Below are positions 52,209-60,379 of a stretch of DNA of 64,000 nt, piece by piece (the stretch's first letter is position 1; every line of letters begins with the position of its first letter). A program made the translations under genes and the position numbers. The stretch covers positions 642,944 through 706,943 of the forward strand of contig CP141729.1 of NCBI GenBank assembly GCA_035621215.1, read 5' to 3'. A model generated the notes under the pieces. The model had not been told where the DNA came from. It searched no databases and saw nothing but the letters and a program-made list of their open reading frames with translations. This stretch comes from Oscillospiraceae bacterium MB08-C2-2. Its GTDB lineage: Bacteria; Bacillota; Clostridia; Oscillospirales; Ruminococcaceae.

Positions 52209-54974
52209 TTATACGATATCAGCGCACCGGCTGCAAAGAGTGGGATGCTCAGCATGTTCACCCACTGTTTTATCAAAGGTCCAGCAGCGCTCGCATTTTT
52301 CGCCTTCTGCCTTTTCCACCAAAACAGCCAGATCACCTTCGCCCTTGAGAAGCTCCACCTGAGAGACAATAAACAGCATGGGCAGCATTTCAAAGGATGC
52401 AGAAAATGCTTCGTATTGTTCAGCACCGGCAGTGAGAACAACCTTGGCTTCCAAAGATTTACCGATTACCTTATCGGCACGGGCAATCTCCAAGGCCTTG
52501 TTAACCTCATCACGCAGGGCAATGAGAGTATCCCACTTGGCCATAAAGTCCTCAGAAGCTTTCGGCCCGATTGAATCGGGAATGGTGTTGAAGGTGACAG
52601 AATCGGCGTCGTATTCCTTGGAAGCAGGCATAAAGCCCCAAATTTCCTCAGCGGTAAAGGGAATGATGGGTGAAACCAGCAAATCCAGTGCCCGCAGAAT
52701 TTTGTAGATGGCGGTCTGGGCCGAGCGGCGAAGAACACCGTCAGTGGCCTCAATATAAAGCCTATCCTTGATCACATCCAAATAGAAATTGGACATATCA
52801 ATGGTACAGAAATTGTGAATGGCATGGAAGATGATATGGAAATCAAACCGATCATAAGCGGTCTTAGCCTTTTGCAGCAGATTATCCATCCGGGCCAGTG
52901 CCCAGCGGTCAAGCTCCAATAGCTGATCATCGGCTACACAGTCGGTATCCGGGTTAAAGCCATCCAAATTGCCCAGAATATATCGGGCCGTGTTGCGGAT
53001 TTTACGGTAAATCTCGGAAAGCTGCTTGAGAATATCCTTGGAGATACGGATATCCGCATGATAATCGGAAGAGGCAACCCACAGGCGAAGAATATCCGCA
53101 CCGAAATCCTTGATGATATCCTCGGGAACAACACCATTGCCCAAGGATTTGGACATTTTACGGCCTTCACCGTCCACAACCCAGCCATGGGTGCACACTG
53201 CTTTATAGGGGGCCTGCCCTCTCCACGCAACGGAGGTGAGCAGCGAGGACTGGAACCAGCCACGGTACTGGTCGGTACCCTCCAAATAGAGGTCACAAGG
53301 CCACTGCTGATCCGGCCAGCGCTCCAGCACAGCAGCATGGGAGACACCGGAATCAAACCAGACATCCATAATGTCTTTTTCCTTGGTAAAGCCCTTGGAA
53401 CTGCCGCAGTGTGGACAGCTAAAGCCCTTGGGAAGAATCTCAGCGGCATCCTTAATAAACCAAGCGTCGGAACCTTCCTCACGGAAGAGATCGGAAACAA
53501 CCTTGATGGTTTCATCGGTTACAATGTATTCACCGCAATCATCGCAGTAGAATACCGGGATGGGGACACCCCATACACGCTGGCGGGAAATACACCATGC
53601 GTTGCGATCCACAACCATGTTGGTCATACGGTCACGGCCCCATTCAGGGATAAACTGAACCCCTTCAATGGCCTTGATGGTTTCATCTTTAAAGTCTTCC
53701 ACATTGCAGAACCACTGCTCGGTGGCACGGAACAGAATGGGCTCCTTACAGCGCCAGCAATGAGGATACTGGTGAACAATATGAGAAACAGCCAGCAGAT
53801 GGCCGGTTTCTTTGAGGTGCTCGAGAATGGCCTTATTGGCCTGCTTGGTGGTCAGGCCCGCAAACTGCCCAGCCTCTTCGGTGAGAACACCATGAGCATC
53901 CACAGGAACAACCACACCCACCTCGGGATAGAAGCGAGCGCAAACGTCAAAGTCCTCCACACCGTGGCCGGGAGCAGTATGAACACAGCCGGTGCCGCTT
54001 TCCAGTGTGACATGATCGCCCAGAATCACCGGAGAAATGCGGTCAAGGAAGGGATGGGAATACTGAATGTATTCCAACTCTTTGCCCAAGGCAGAGCCCA
54101 GCACAGTATAATCGGAGATACCGGCCGCTTTCATAACCGAATCGACCAATTCCTTGGCCATGACATAGTATTCATCATCGGCCTGCACAACCACATACTC
54201 AAACTCAGGCCCAAGGCAGGTAGCCAGATTGGCGGGCAAAGTCCAGGTGGTGGTGGTCCAGATTACCACATAGGTTTTGGAAAGATCCTTGGCACCCATT
54301 TTTGTCAGGACACCTTTATCGTCTGTAACCTGAAACTTCACATAGATAGAATCGCAGGGATCATCGGCATATTCAATCTCCGCTTCTGCCAGTGCGGTGA
54401 CACACTCAGGGCACCAGTAAACGGATTTAAGATCCTTATAAATATAGTTTTTCTTAGCCATTGCGCCAAACACTTCGATTTGGGTAGCCTCAAATTTAGG
54501 ATCAAGGGTCAAATAAGGATGGTCGTAATCCGCCATAGTGCCCAGCCGCTTAAACTGCTTTTTCTGGTTCTCCACATGATAGAGGGCGAACTCTTTGCAG
54601 TGCTGGCGCAGCTTGACAGGATCATTGGTAATTTGAACGCCCGCAGCTTTAATGGCTTTCAGCTCAATGGGCAGGCCATGGGTATCCCAACCGGGAACGT
54701 AATGGGTTTTAAACCCATTCATATTTTTATAACGGACAATAATATCCTTCAGCACCTTATTGAGCGCTGTGCCCAGATGAATATCGGCGTTGGCATAGGG
54801 AGGGCCATCGTGGAAGGCAAAAACAGGCTTACCCTCGTTATGCTCCATCATTTTTTCATACAGCCGCTCGTTTTCCCATTTTTCCAGCATGGCTGGTTCT
54901 CTCTGAGGAAGGCCGGCCCGCATAGGGAAATCAGTTTTGGGAAGGTTTAGAGTTTTGTTGTAATCCTGGGACAT
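52209..54974 (-). CDS. ileS: isoleucyl-tRNA synthetase
   Basis: A 921-residue class I synthetase. The HIGH-type motif is PYANADIHLGTALNK (about 58-72), and KMSKSLGN (about 590-597) is the second signature. The editing domain lies between them with GTGCVHTAPGHG. The C-terminal zinc finger has CERCW and CSRC (about 895-917). The CERCWT tail type fits the bacterial mupirocin-sensitive-like group. CAAGGAGAG precedes the ATG. No T-box leader is visible upstream, although many Firmicutes have one here. Confidence 0.97.
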   Translation of the reverse strand: MSQDYNKTLNLPKTDFPMRAGLPQREPAMLEKWENERLYEKMMEHNEGKPVFAFHDGPPYANADIHLGTALNKVLKDIIVRYKNMNGFKTHYVPGWDTHGLPIELKAIKAAGVQITNDPVKLRQHCKEFALYHVENQKKQFKRLGTMADYDHPYLTLDPKFEATQIEVFGAMAKKNYIYKDLKSVYWCPECVTALAEAEIEYADDPCDSIYVKFQVTDDKGVLTKMGAKDLSKTYVVIWTTTTWTLPANLATCLGPEFEYVVVQADDEYYVMAKELVDSVMKAAGISDYTVLGSALGKELEYIQYSHPFLDRISPVILGDHVTLESGTGCVHTAPGHGVEDFDVCARFYPEVGVVVPVDAHGVLTEEAGQFAGLTTKQANKAILEHLKETGHLLAVSHIVHQYPHCWRCKEPILFRATEQWFCNVEDFKDETIKAIEGVQFIPEWGRDRMTNMVVDRNAWCISRQRVWGVPIPVFYCDDCGEYIVTDETIKVVSDLFREEGSDAWFIKDAAEILPKGFSCPHCGSSKGFTKEKDIMDVWFDSGVSHAAVLERWPDQQWPCDLYLEGTDQYRGWFQSSLLTSVAWRGQAPYKAVCTHGWVVDGEGRKMSKSLGNGVVPEDIIKDFGADILRLWVASSDYHADIRISKDILKQLSEIYRKIRNTARYILGNLDGFNPDTDCVADDQLLELDRWALARMDNLLQKAKTAYDRFDFHIIFHAIHNFCTIDMSNFYLDVIKDRLYIEATDGVLRRSAQTAIYKILRALDLLVSPIIPFTAEEIWGFMPASKEYDADSVTFNTIPDSIGPKASEDFMAKWDTLIALRDEVNKALEIARADKVIGKSLEAKVVLTAGAEQYEAFSASFEMLPMLFIVSQVELLKGEGDLAVLVEKAEGEKCERCWTFDKTVGEHAEHPTLCSRCADIV

Positions 54975-55029
54975 TATCTCCGTTCTCTCCTTGTTGCTTA
55001 TGATTTTGGACCCAGCGGCCCAATCAGCG

Positions 55030-55069
55030 CCAAAGTATTTTCCTGCAAAAATGTTTGCATAGACTTTGG
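55030..55069 (-). other. nested hairpin upstream of ileS
   Basis: On the minus strand CCAAAGT / ACTTTGG encloses an inner TGCAAA / TTTGCA. It lies about 55-95 bases upstream of the ileS ATG. No T-box motif, aptamer or terminator run is associated with it. Confidence 0.4.
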
Positions 55070-55217
55070 CTTGGTGATGCTGTTTTTATGATTATTTACG
55101 CATAAAACATCTCAAATGACCATAAAGAACGAATTCTACCTGCACGGATACATGTTCATATCAGCGCTTATACATGATCTGGATTCTATATGGGAAAATG
55201 CCCCATTTTTGAAAACC

Positions 55218-55949
55218 TTATTCGTGGCGGGTTAAATCATAGCCTTCGCCAAAACGCAGGTTTCCGAATTTTTGGGACGAATTGCCTTTTTTGCGGTGTG
55301 GGAACTGAACGGTCTTTTTAGAGGCATCTTCCTCTGCTTTTATATCAGCCTCATCTTCCATTTCATCAGCGGAAATTTCTTCAAACCGAAGAATGGGTTC
55401 ATCCTCCACAGTGGCGAGAAACTCAGCTGTATCAACTTCCAAGGCTTCGGTTTCTTTTTCACGCTCTAAGGGCAGCGGGGCCTCCACAGGCAATTCCGGT
55501 TGCGGCGCCTCATTGGGAATGGTGTTGATTAGCTCCAGATGCTGCTTATACATCGCCATCAGCTTGGTTTTAAATTTAGAAACTTCACGCTGAATGGTGG
55601 TCAGCGCCATGGCTTCCTTATCAATCTGGGTTTTGGCCCGGGTGATAATCAGCTCGGATTTTTGATTGGCCTCTGCCAGAATGGCCTCAGCCTTTTTCTT
55701 GGATTCCCGCACAACGGTATCCCCAAGCTTTTGTGCACCAATGAGAGCCGCCCGCAGGCTATCCTCATCTTCCTTGTATTCCTCCAGCTTTTCAGCCAGA
55801 ACCACAAGCTTCTCCTCCAGCTCCTGATTCTTTTCTGTAAGGCTTACCACATAATCGTATACTTCATTCAAAAAAGCATTGACATCGTCGGCCTTATAGC
55901 CGCTCATGCCCCTGTCAAATTTTTTGTCCAGAATCATATTTGGAGTCAT
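55218..55949 (-). CDS. divIVA: DivIVA-family protein
   Basis: A 243-residue protein that binds curved membrane and places polar or septal factors. The N-terminal membrane-binding domain has the DivIVA signature KKFDRGMSGYKADDVNAFLNEV, split here as FDRGMSGYK and DDVNAFLNEV at about 11-32. A long coiled coil follows (about 35-145), and the tail is acidic. ATG 55949 follows AAGGGGG and gives the family start; a longer frame extends into the ylmH gene. The neighbours ylmH, sepF and yggS are its usual division-cluster partners. Confidence 0.94.
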   Translation of the reverse strand: MTPNMILDKKFDRGMSGYKADDVNAFLNEVYDYVVSLTEKNQELEEKLVVLAEKLEEYKEDEDSLRAALIGAQKLGDTVVRESKKKAEAILAEANQKSELIITRAKTQIDKEAMALTTIQREVSKFKTKLMAMYKQHLELINTIPNEAPQPELPVEAPLPLEREKETEALEVDTAEFLATVEDEPILRFEEISADEMEDEADIKAEEDASKKTVQFPHRKKGNSSQKFGNLRFGEGYDLTRHE

Positions 55950-55971
55950 GCTGTAACTTCCCCCTTGTAGC

Positions 55972-56736
55972 TTAGAGATATTTTCTGCACTGGATATGGA
56001 GCCTGCCTTTTTTGGAAAGGCCCCCAATATCATCCAATATAAATTTGCCAATTCCCCGGATGGAAATGCTTTCACCCGGCAGGCATTCCCGGGTCAGCTC
56101 CAAGCAGGGAGCCCCTGCCACGGAAACCTGACCGGCTTTGATTAAATCGGCGCTTTTCCCCCGGCTTTGCCCAGTGAGCAGTGCCACCATACTATCCAGC
56201 CGTGGCGATTTTACTGTCCCGGAAACCGGCATAAAAGAAGGCTCAAAGGCAACAGAGCCCGCCAAAGCAGGCTTGCACTTTACCCCTACCCGGCCCACCT
56301 TATCCAGCTCAGAAAGCACAGTGGGGGCCACCGATTCCAAAACGAAAAGAGTACATTCCCCGGTCCCCGGCAAAATATCGCCCACCGATTCCCGGCTTAT
56401 CTTCAGCCCCATAAGGGAGCCGAGAAAATCCCGGTGTGAAAGGCTGAATTCTTTTTTGTAGGTTATCTGGATTCCCTGAATGGGAAAAAGACGATCCTCA
56501 GGCTCCTCATACGGAGAAAAAGCGCCCAGCATTACTCGCCCGGCGCCTTCGTATCCGCCATAAAGCCGGAAGGTATCACACTTTTGCTGCCCAGCTGCTT
56601 CTGCCGCCAGCAGCACCTGCCGCTCTGTGAGAAAATGGGAAAACCGTGCCCGGCCGCTCTCAGAGGAAAGCCGGATAATATCCCTGATTCTGGCGACAAA
56701 CAGCTTTTCATCGCCCTCTAAATTTGCAAGATTCAT
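55972..56736 (-). CDS. ylmH: YlmH-type S4-domain RNA-binding protein
   Basis: A 254-residue protein with an N-terminal YlmH domain (about 1-170) and a C-terminal S4 RNA-binding domain (about 175-245; SPRLDSMVALLTGQSRGKSADLI is the S4 helix region). YlmH homologues act in rescue of stalled ribosomes and lie beside divIVA in Gram-positives. The gene follows sepF with only 9 bases between them. The membrane gene ylmG (YggT family), usual between sepF and ylmH in Bacillus, is missing. Confidence 0.92.
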   Translation of the reverse strand: MNLANLEGDEKLFVARIRDIIRLSSESGRARFSHFLTERQVLLAAEAAGQQKCDTFRLYGGYEGAGRVMLGAFSPYEEPEDRLFPIQGIQITYKKEFSLSHRDFLGSLMGLKISRESVGDILPGTGECTLFVLESVAPTVLSELDKVGRVGVKCKPALAGSVAFEPSFMPVSGTVKSPRLDSMVALLTGQSRGKSADLIKAGQVSVAGAPCLELTRECLPGESISIRGIGKFILDDIGGLSKKGRLHIQCRKYL

Positions 56737-56745
56737 AGGGTTCTC

Positions 56746-57171
56746 TTAAAAGAAAACGCCGCTGTTTTCAAGCTCGTCCAAAAGATCGCCCATAATATCC
56801 ACGTTATAAGGCGTGATGATATAGGTGCTGTTGGCCACTCTTTTGATCTGGCCATTGTTGGCGTAAGCAACACCGCTCAAAAAATCAATAAGGCGGCGGG
56901 TTACATCCTTGTTGGCCGATTCAAGATTCAAAACAACGGTACGCTTGGCATTGAGATGGTCGGCAATGCCGCTTGCATCTTCAAACCGCTCGGGTTTAAC
57001 CAAAATGACCTGAAGCTGGGTGGTAGCATGAATGTTAACCACCTTGTTGGAGCGCTTGTCCACACTACTGATGGGTATATCAATGCCATCATCCGCGGGA
57101 GCATCCGCTTCGTCGTAATAATCATCCTCAGGGTATCCTATAAAGTTTTTGAATTTCTCGACAATCCCCAT
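56746..57171 (-). CDS. sepF: cell division protein SepF
   Basis: Links FtsZ filaments to the membrane during septation. The 141-residue protein starts MGIVEKFKNFIGY, the amphipathic membrane-binding helix of SepF. An acidic linker (about 15-30) follows. The SepF domain (about 50-138) includes VVNIHATTQLQVILVKP, NLESANKDVTRRLIDFLSG and ITPYNVDI. ATG 57171 has GGAGG 5 bases upstream. Its usual partners yggS (upstream) and divIVA (downstream) are present. Confidence 0.95.
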   Translation of the reverse strand: MGIVEKFKNFIGYPEDDYYDEADAPADDGIDIPISSVDKRSNKVVNIHATTQLQVILVKPERFEDASGIADHLNAKRTVVLNLESANKDVTRRLIDFLSGVAYANNGQIKRVANSTYIITPYNVDIMGDLLDELENSGVFF

Positions 57172-57219
57172 GGTAACCTCCAAAAATCTTTAAACAGTAA
57201 TATTAGAAAAGCAGTAGCC

Positions 57220-57936
57220 TTATTGAACGTGACGGCTGCCAAAAAGGGCGGTACCCAGACGGATCATGGTTGAGCCCTGCCGTATGGCGGGAACAAAATC
57301 CCCCGACATGCCCATAGATAAAATATCCATTCTCATATTATCTCTGTTTTTTGCCCCTATGTCAACCGATAGTTGGCGTATCTCTGAAAAATAATGCTCA
57401 ATTTGGTGTATTTCACCGCAAATGGGAGGAATTGCCATAAGCCCCCGTATGCGCAGAGCGGGCAGGCCTGCGATTTCCTCCGCAAGCCCCTCGGCCTGCT
57501 CCAGTGGCATTCCGGATTTAGAAGCCTCATCCCCCACATTGATTTCAAGCAGGATATCCATGGTTTTACCCAGTTCCTGAGAGCGCCTGCTGATTTCTTT
57601 GGCAAGGCTGAGGCGGTCCACCGAATGAATCATGGTGACCTTATCTACAATCTGGCGCACCTTATTGGTTTGCAGATGCCCGATAAAATGAACCTCGGCC
57701 TGATTCAAGTGGTAATCCGGGTATTTTTCCAGAAGCTCTTGGGCACGGTTTTCACCCAGCAGGGTGATGCCGCCTGCTATCGCCGCATTCACCAGAGGAG
57801 CCGGAACTGTTTTGGTAACGGCCATAATTTGAATGGAATCCGGGTCTCTCCCCGCCTCCAAAGCGGCCTCTTTAACCTGCCGGCGCAAATCTGCCAGGTT
57901 TTGAAGAACCTGCTCAGGAGATGATTTTTCCATCAT
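57220..57936 (-). CDS. YggS/YlmE-type PLP homeostasis protein
   Basis: A 238-residue single-domain alanine-racemase-fold protein that binds PLP without known catalysis. The PLP lysine is in MAVTKTVPAPLV (about 37-48). LLGENRAQELLEKY, HFIGHLQTNKV and the C-terminal LSMGMSGDFVPAIRQGSTMIRLGTALFG (family blocks at about 196-225) are clear. It sits just upstream of sepF, as ylmE does in Bacillus. The start is one of two adjacent ATGs. It overlaps the 3' end of the HlyD-like gene by about 20 bases. Confidence 0.93.
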   Translation of the reverse strand: MMEKSSPEQVLQNLADLRRQVKEAALEAGRDPDSIQIMAVTKTVPAPLVNAAIAGGITLLGENRAQELLEKYPDYHLNQAEVHFIGHLQTNKVRQIVDKVTMIHSVDRLSLAKEISRRSQELGKTMDILLEINVGDEASKSGMPLEQAEGLAEEIAGLPALRIRGLMAIPPICGEIHQIEHYFSEIRQLSVDIGAKNRDNMRMDILSMGMSGDFVPAIRQGSTMIRLGTALFGSRHVQ

Positions 57937-59134
57937 GGAGATCGTTCCCCCTTATGATTTGATCAAACTTTTTTACAGCGTTTGGTTCCAACGAGTTGGG
58001 ATTGGAAAGAATAAATCCCTGATCCTCATAGATGGGATCAATTACACGGAAGCAAACGGTGTTTTCATCCAGAATATAAACCCCTTGCCGGTTATCAACA
58101 AAGCGGATATCGGCTGTATCGATTTTAAGCCCCTCATGGTTGCGGAAGTTGATTTCCACTTCTGCCTCCCGCAGATTGATCAGATCAGAGGTAACATAGT
58201 TACAGCGCAGCACCAGAATGGCGGTGGGATTCTCCCGCTGGCTGATTACATCCTTTACCACAGCCGGAATCGGCGTATTGCCGATTACATCAAAGCGCAT
58301 AGAGACATTCTGCCCAAGAGTGACCCACTCCACCGTATCCCGCGGAATGGCACAGATAAAATACCAGTTGGCATTGGTGACCATTTTGCCTACGGCATCT
58401 GTGGGTGCAGGCGGAACATCGCCCTCAACAAAGCCGATCAGTGTTTCAATGGTGCCGCTATCCACCATTTGGGGATTGAGCATGGTTTCATAACCATCCA
58501 CATTCTTTACAAAATAACCGGCAACCGGCGTGGTTACTGTACGTGTGGAATCCGGAACCTGATTTTGCGCCAGTGCATCATATTCAGCCTGCAAAACGTG
58601 AATTCGGCTCTCAAAGCTGCTTACTTTGCCGGTTGCGATCTGCTTTTTGTTTATGAGAGCGGTCAGCTGACTGCGCAGCACACCGGCATCGCTATACCAG
58701 CCGGAGGTGGTCATTTTAGTGAAGTTGGTCAGCTGCACCTTAATCTCCCGGTTGAGCGCCTCGGTGTTGGAATAGTTATTGATGGTTTTATCCTGTGCAT
58801 TTTGCAGCATTTCAATTTCGGATTTCAGCTGATTCAGTTCCCGGATATTGCGGCTGCCCACGGGATCGTTGTAGCATTCGGCTACTACCTGCCCAATGGC
58901 CATTTTGGTGCCATCCTCATACAGAAAATTTTCAGAGCCATCCACCGGCTCTAAAAGGGTTTCCTGCCGAACAGCAACTCCCTGAGCGGTGGTGTTCTGC
59001 GAGACTGTATAGGTGAACACCGTTTCAGTTTTATAGGGATTGTAGTAATAGTTGTAGGCCTGATAGCCAATGTAGGAAATGGACATGAGGGCAACAGCCA
59101 AAGCGATAATGTGATCACTTATGTTTTTTTTCAT
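57914..59134 (-). CDS. HlyD-like membrane-anchored adaptor protein
   Basis: A 406-residue protein with one N-terminal membrane segment (about 8-28) and an extracytoplasmic part. The barrel-sandwich-like halves are near 45-90 (SGSENFLYEDGTKMAIGQVVA region) and near 195-220 (TVTTPVAGYFVKNVDG), with a helical hairpin between them (about 95-195). A C-terminal beta domain follows. It looks like a membrane-fusion protein, but no exporter is next to it. It lies between hfq and yggS, overlapping yggS, a position I have seen for similar proteins in Clostridia. A link to cell division or envelope work is inferred from context only. Confidence 0.8.
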   Translation of the reverse strand: MKKNISDHIIALAVALMSISYIGYQAYNYYYNPYKTETVFTYTVSQNTTAQGVAVRQETLLEPVDGSENFLYEDGTKMAIGQVVAECYNDPVGSRNIRELNQLKSEIEMLQNAQDKTINNYSNTEALNREIKVQLTNFTKMTTSGWYSDAGVLRSQLTALINKKQIATGKVSSFESRIHVLQAEYDALAQNQVPDSTRTVTTPVAGYFVKNVDGYETMLNPQMVDSGTIETLIGFVEGDVPPAPTDAVGKMVTNANWYFICAIPRDTVEWVTLGQNVSMRFDVIGNTPIPAVVKDVISQRENPTAILVLRCNYVTSDLINLREAEVEINFRNHEGLKIDTADIRFVDNRQGVYILDENTVCFRVIDPIYEDQGFILSNPNSLEPNAVKKFDQIIRGNDLHDGKIIS

Positions 59135-59155
59135 AGGGCCTCCATAACGCTTGGA

Positions 59156-59389
59156 TTACTGAATTTCCTCAGCCTCACGAGGCGGCTTGGTGGCAATAGG
59201 CTTCAGCGGATTGATGGTGGAAATTGCATGCTTATAGACTAAACTCTGCTTTCCCTCGCAATCCAGCAGGACTGTGAAGGGATCAAAACCAATCACCATA
59301 CCACGGATTTGATAGCCATTGGTGAGATAGATGGTGACCGGAATCTTTTGCGCACGCACCTGATTGAGAAAAGTATCCTGCATGTTCAT
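59156..59389 (-). CDS. hfq: RNA chaperone Hfq
   Basis: A hexameric Sm-like RNA-binding protein. The 77 residues contain both Sm motifs: the first is [19 protein letters not shown] and the second shows [10 protein letters not shown] (the YKHAIST form of the YKH signature). The ATG at 59389 has AAGGAG 9 bases upstream; a TTG three bases earlier is also possible. It lies between miaA and the HlyD-like gene; the miaA-hfq order is conserved in many bacteria. Confidence 0.95.
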   Translation of the reverse strand: MNMQDTFLNQVRAQKIPVTIYLTNGYQIRGMVIGFDPFTVLLDCEGKQSLVYKHAISTINPLKPIATKPPREAEEIQ

Positions 59390-59419
59390 CAAAAAGCGCT
59401 CCTTCCACGAGCTTGTGCC

Positions 59420-60379
59420 TCACCTGCCCGGTAAGGCTGGGGTGATTGCTTCCATTGCCGCATCAAAAAGCTGCTGTGAACTTTTGTAATCCTCCCGGAA
59501 CAGCCACTGAACCCGGGAATCCCGGCGCAGCCATGTCATCTGGCGCTTAGCATAGCGGCGGGAGCCCAGCTTGACCGCCTCCAACGCTTCTTCCAAACTG
59601 CACAGCCCCCGGTGGTAATCAAACAGTTCTTTATAGCCGATAGCCTGAAAAGCGGTGGTGCCATAGCCCATTTGCATCAGGGATTTCACTTCTTCGGCAA
59701 GCCCCTGCTCCGCCATTTGATCCACCCTCTGATTAATTCGCTGGTTGAGGGTTTCCCGCTGCCGCCAGCATAAAGCCAGCATAACGGGGTTATAAGGTGA
59801 AGGCTCCAATCGGGAACGGCGCTGATGCTCGCTCATGGGAATCCCGGTCAGCATAAAAACCTCTAGGGCACGGACAACCCGCCCCAGATTGTTGGGATGC
59901 AGCCCCCGCGCCAAAACGGGGTCAGCCTGTTCGAGTTTCTGCCACAATACCTGGTTGCCTTCACGCTGAGCCTGTTCATACAGCTCCCCGCGAAGCTGCT
60001 GATCTTCTGCAATGGGAGTGAAAGCAATGCCGTCGATCAAAGAGGAAATATAGAGCCCGGTTCCCCCGGCCACAATGGCTCGCTTGCCTCGGCTCACAAT
60101 ATCCTGTATGGCATCTCCTGCCAGCTCCACATACCGGGCTACCGAAAAGCTCTCACTGGGCTCAAGAAAATCCATCAAATGATGGGGAATCCCCTGCCGC
60201 TCTTCTTTTGAGGGCTTGGCGGTTCCCACATCCATATACTTATATATCTGCATGGAATCGGCCGAAACAACCTCACCATCCAGTTCCTTGGCCAGCTGAA
60301 TAGCAAGCTCGGTTTTACCGGTGGCGGTGGGGCCGGTGATTACAATGAGGGGTATTTTTTCGTTTTCTGCCATGGTCAT
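59420..60379 (-). CDS. miaA: tRNA dimethylallyltransferase
   Basis: Transfers a dimethylallyl group from DMAPP to A37 of tRNAs reading U-starting codons; the DMAPP comes from the MEP pathway that includes the IspH fusion. The protein has 319 residues, with the P-loop GPTATGKTELA (about 15-25), the DMAPP-binding ADSMQIYKYMDVGTAKP and the later YAKRQMTWLRR. Its ATG overlaps the mutL stop by 4 bases (ATGA). Confidence 0.96.
   Translation of the reverse strand: MTMAENEKIPLIVITGPTATGKTELAIQLAKELDGEVVSADSMQIYKYMDVGTAKPSKEERQGIPHHLMDFLEPSESFSVARYVELAGDAIQDIVSRGKRAIVAGGTGLYISSLIDGIAFTPIAEDQQLRGELYEQAQREGNQVLWQKLEQADPVLARGLHPNNLGRVVRALEVFMLTGIPMSEHQRRSRLEPSPYNPVMLALCWRQRETLNQRINQRVDQMAEQGLAEEVKSLMQMGYGTTAFQAIGYKELFDYHRGLCSLEEALEAVKLGSRRYAKRQMTWLRRDSRVQWLFREDYKSSQQLFDAAMEAITPALPGR

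Noticed and set aside
53058-54950. A 630-codon open frame on the plus strand opposite ileS
   Set aside because: It has no recognisable domain and lies exactly opposite a highly conserved synthetase; long antisense frames arise from the codon bias of the real gene.
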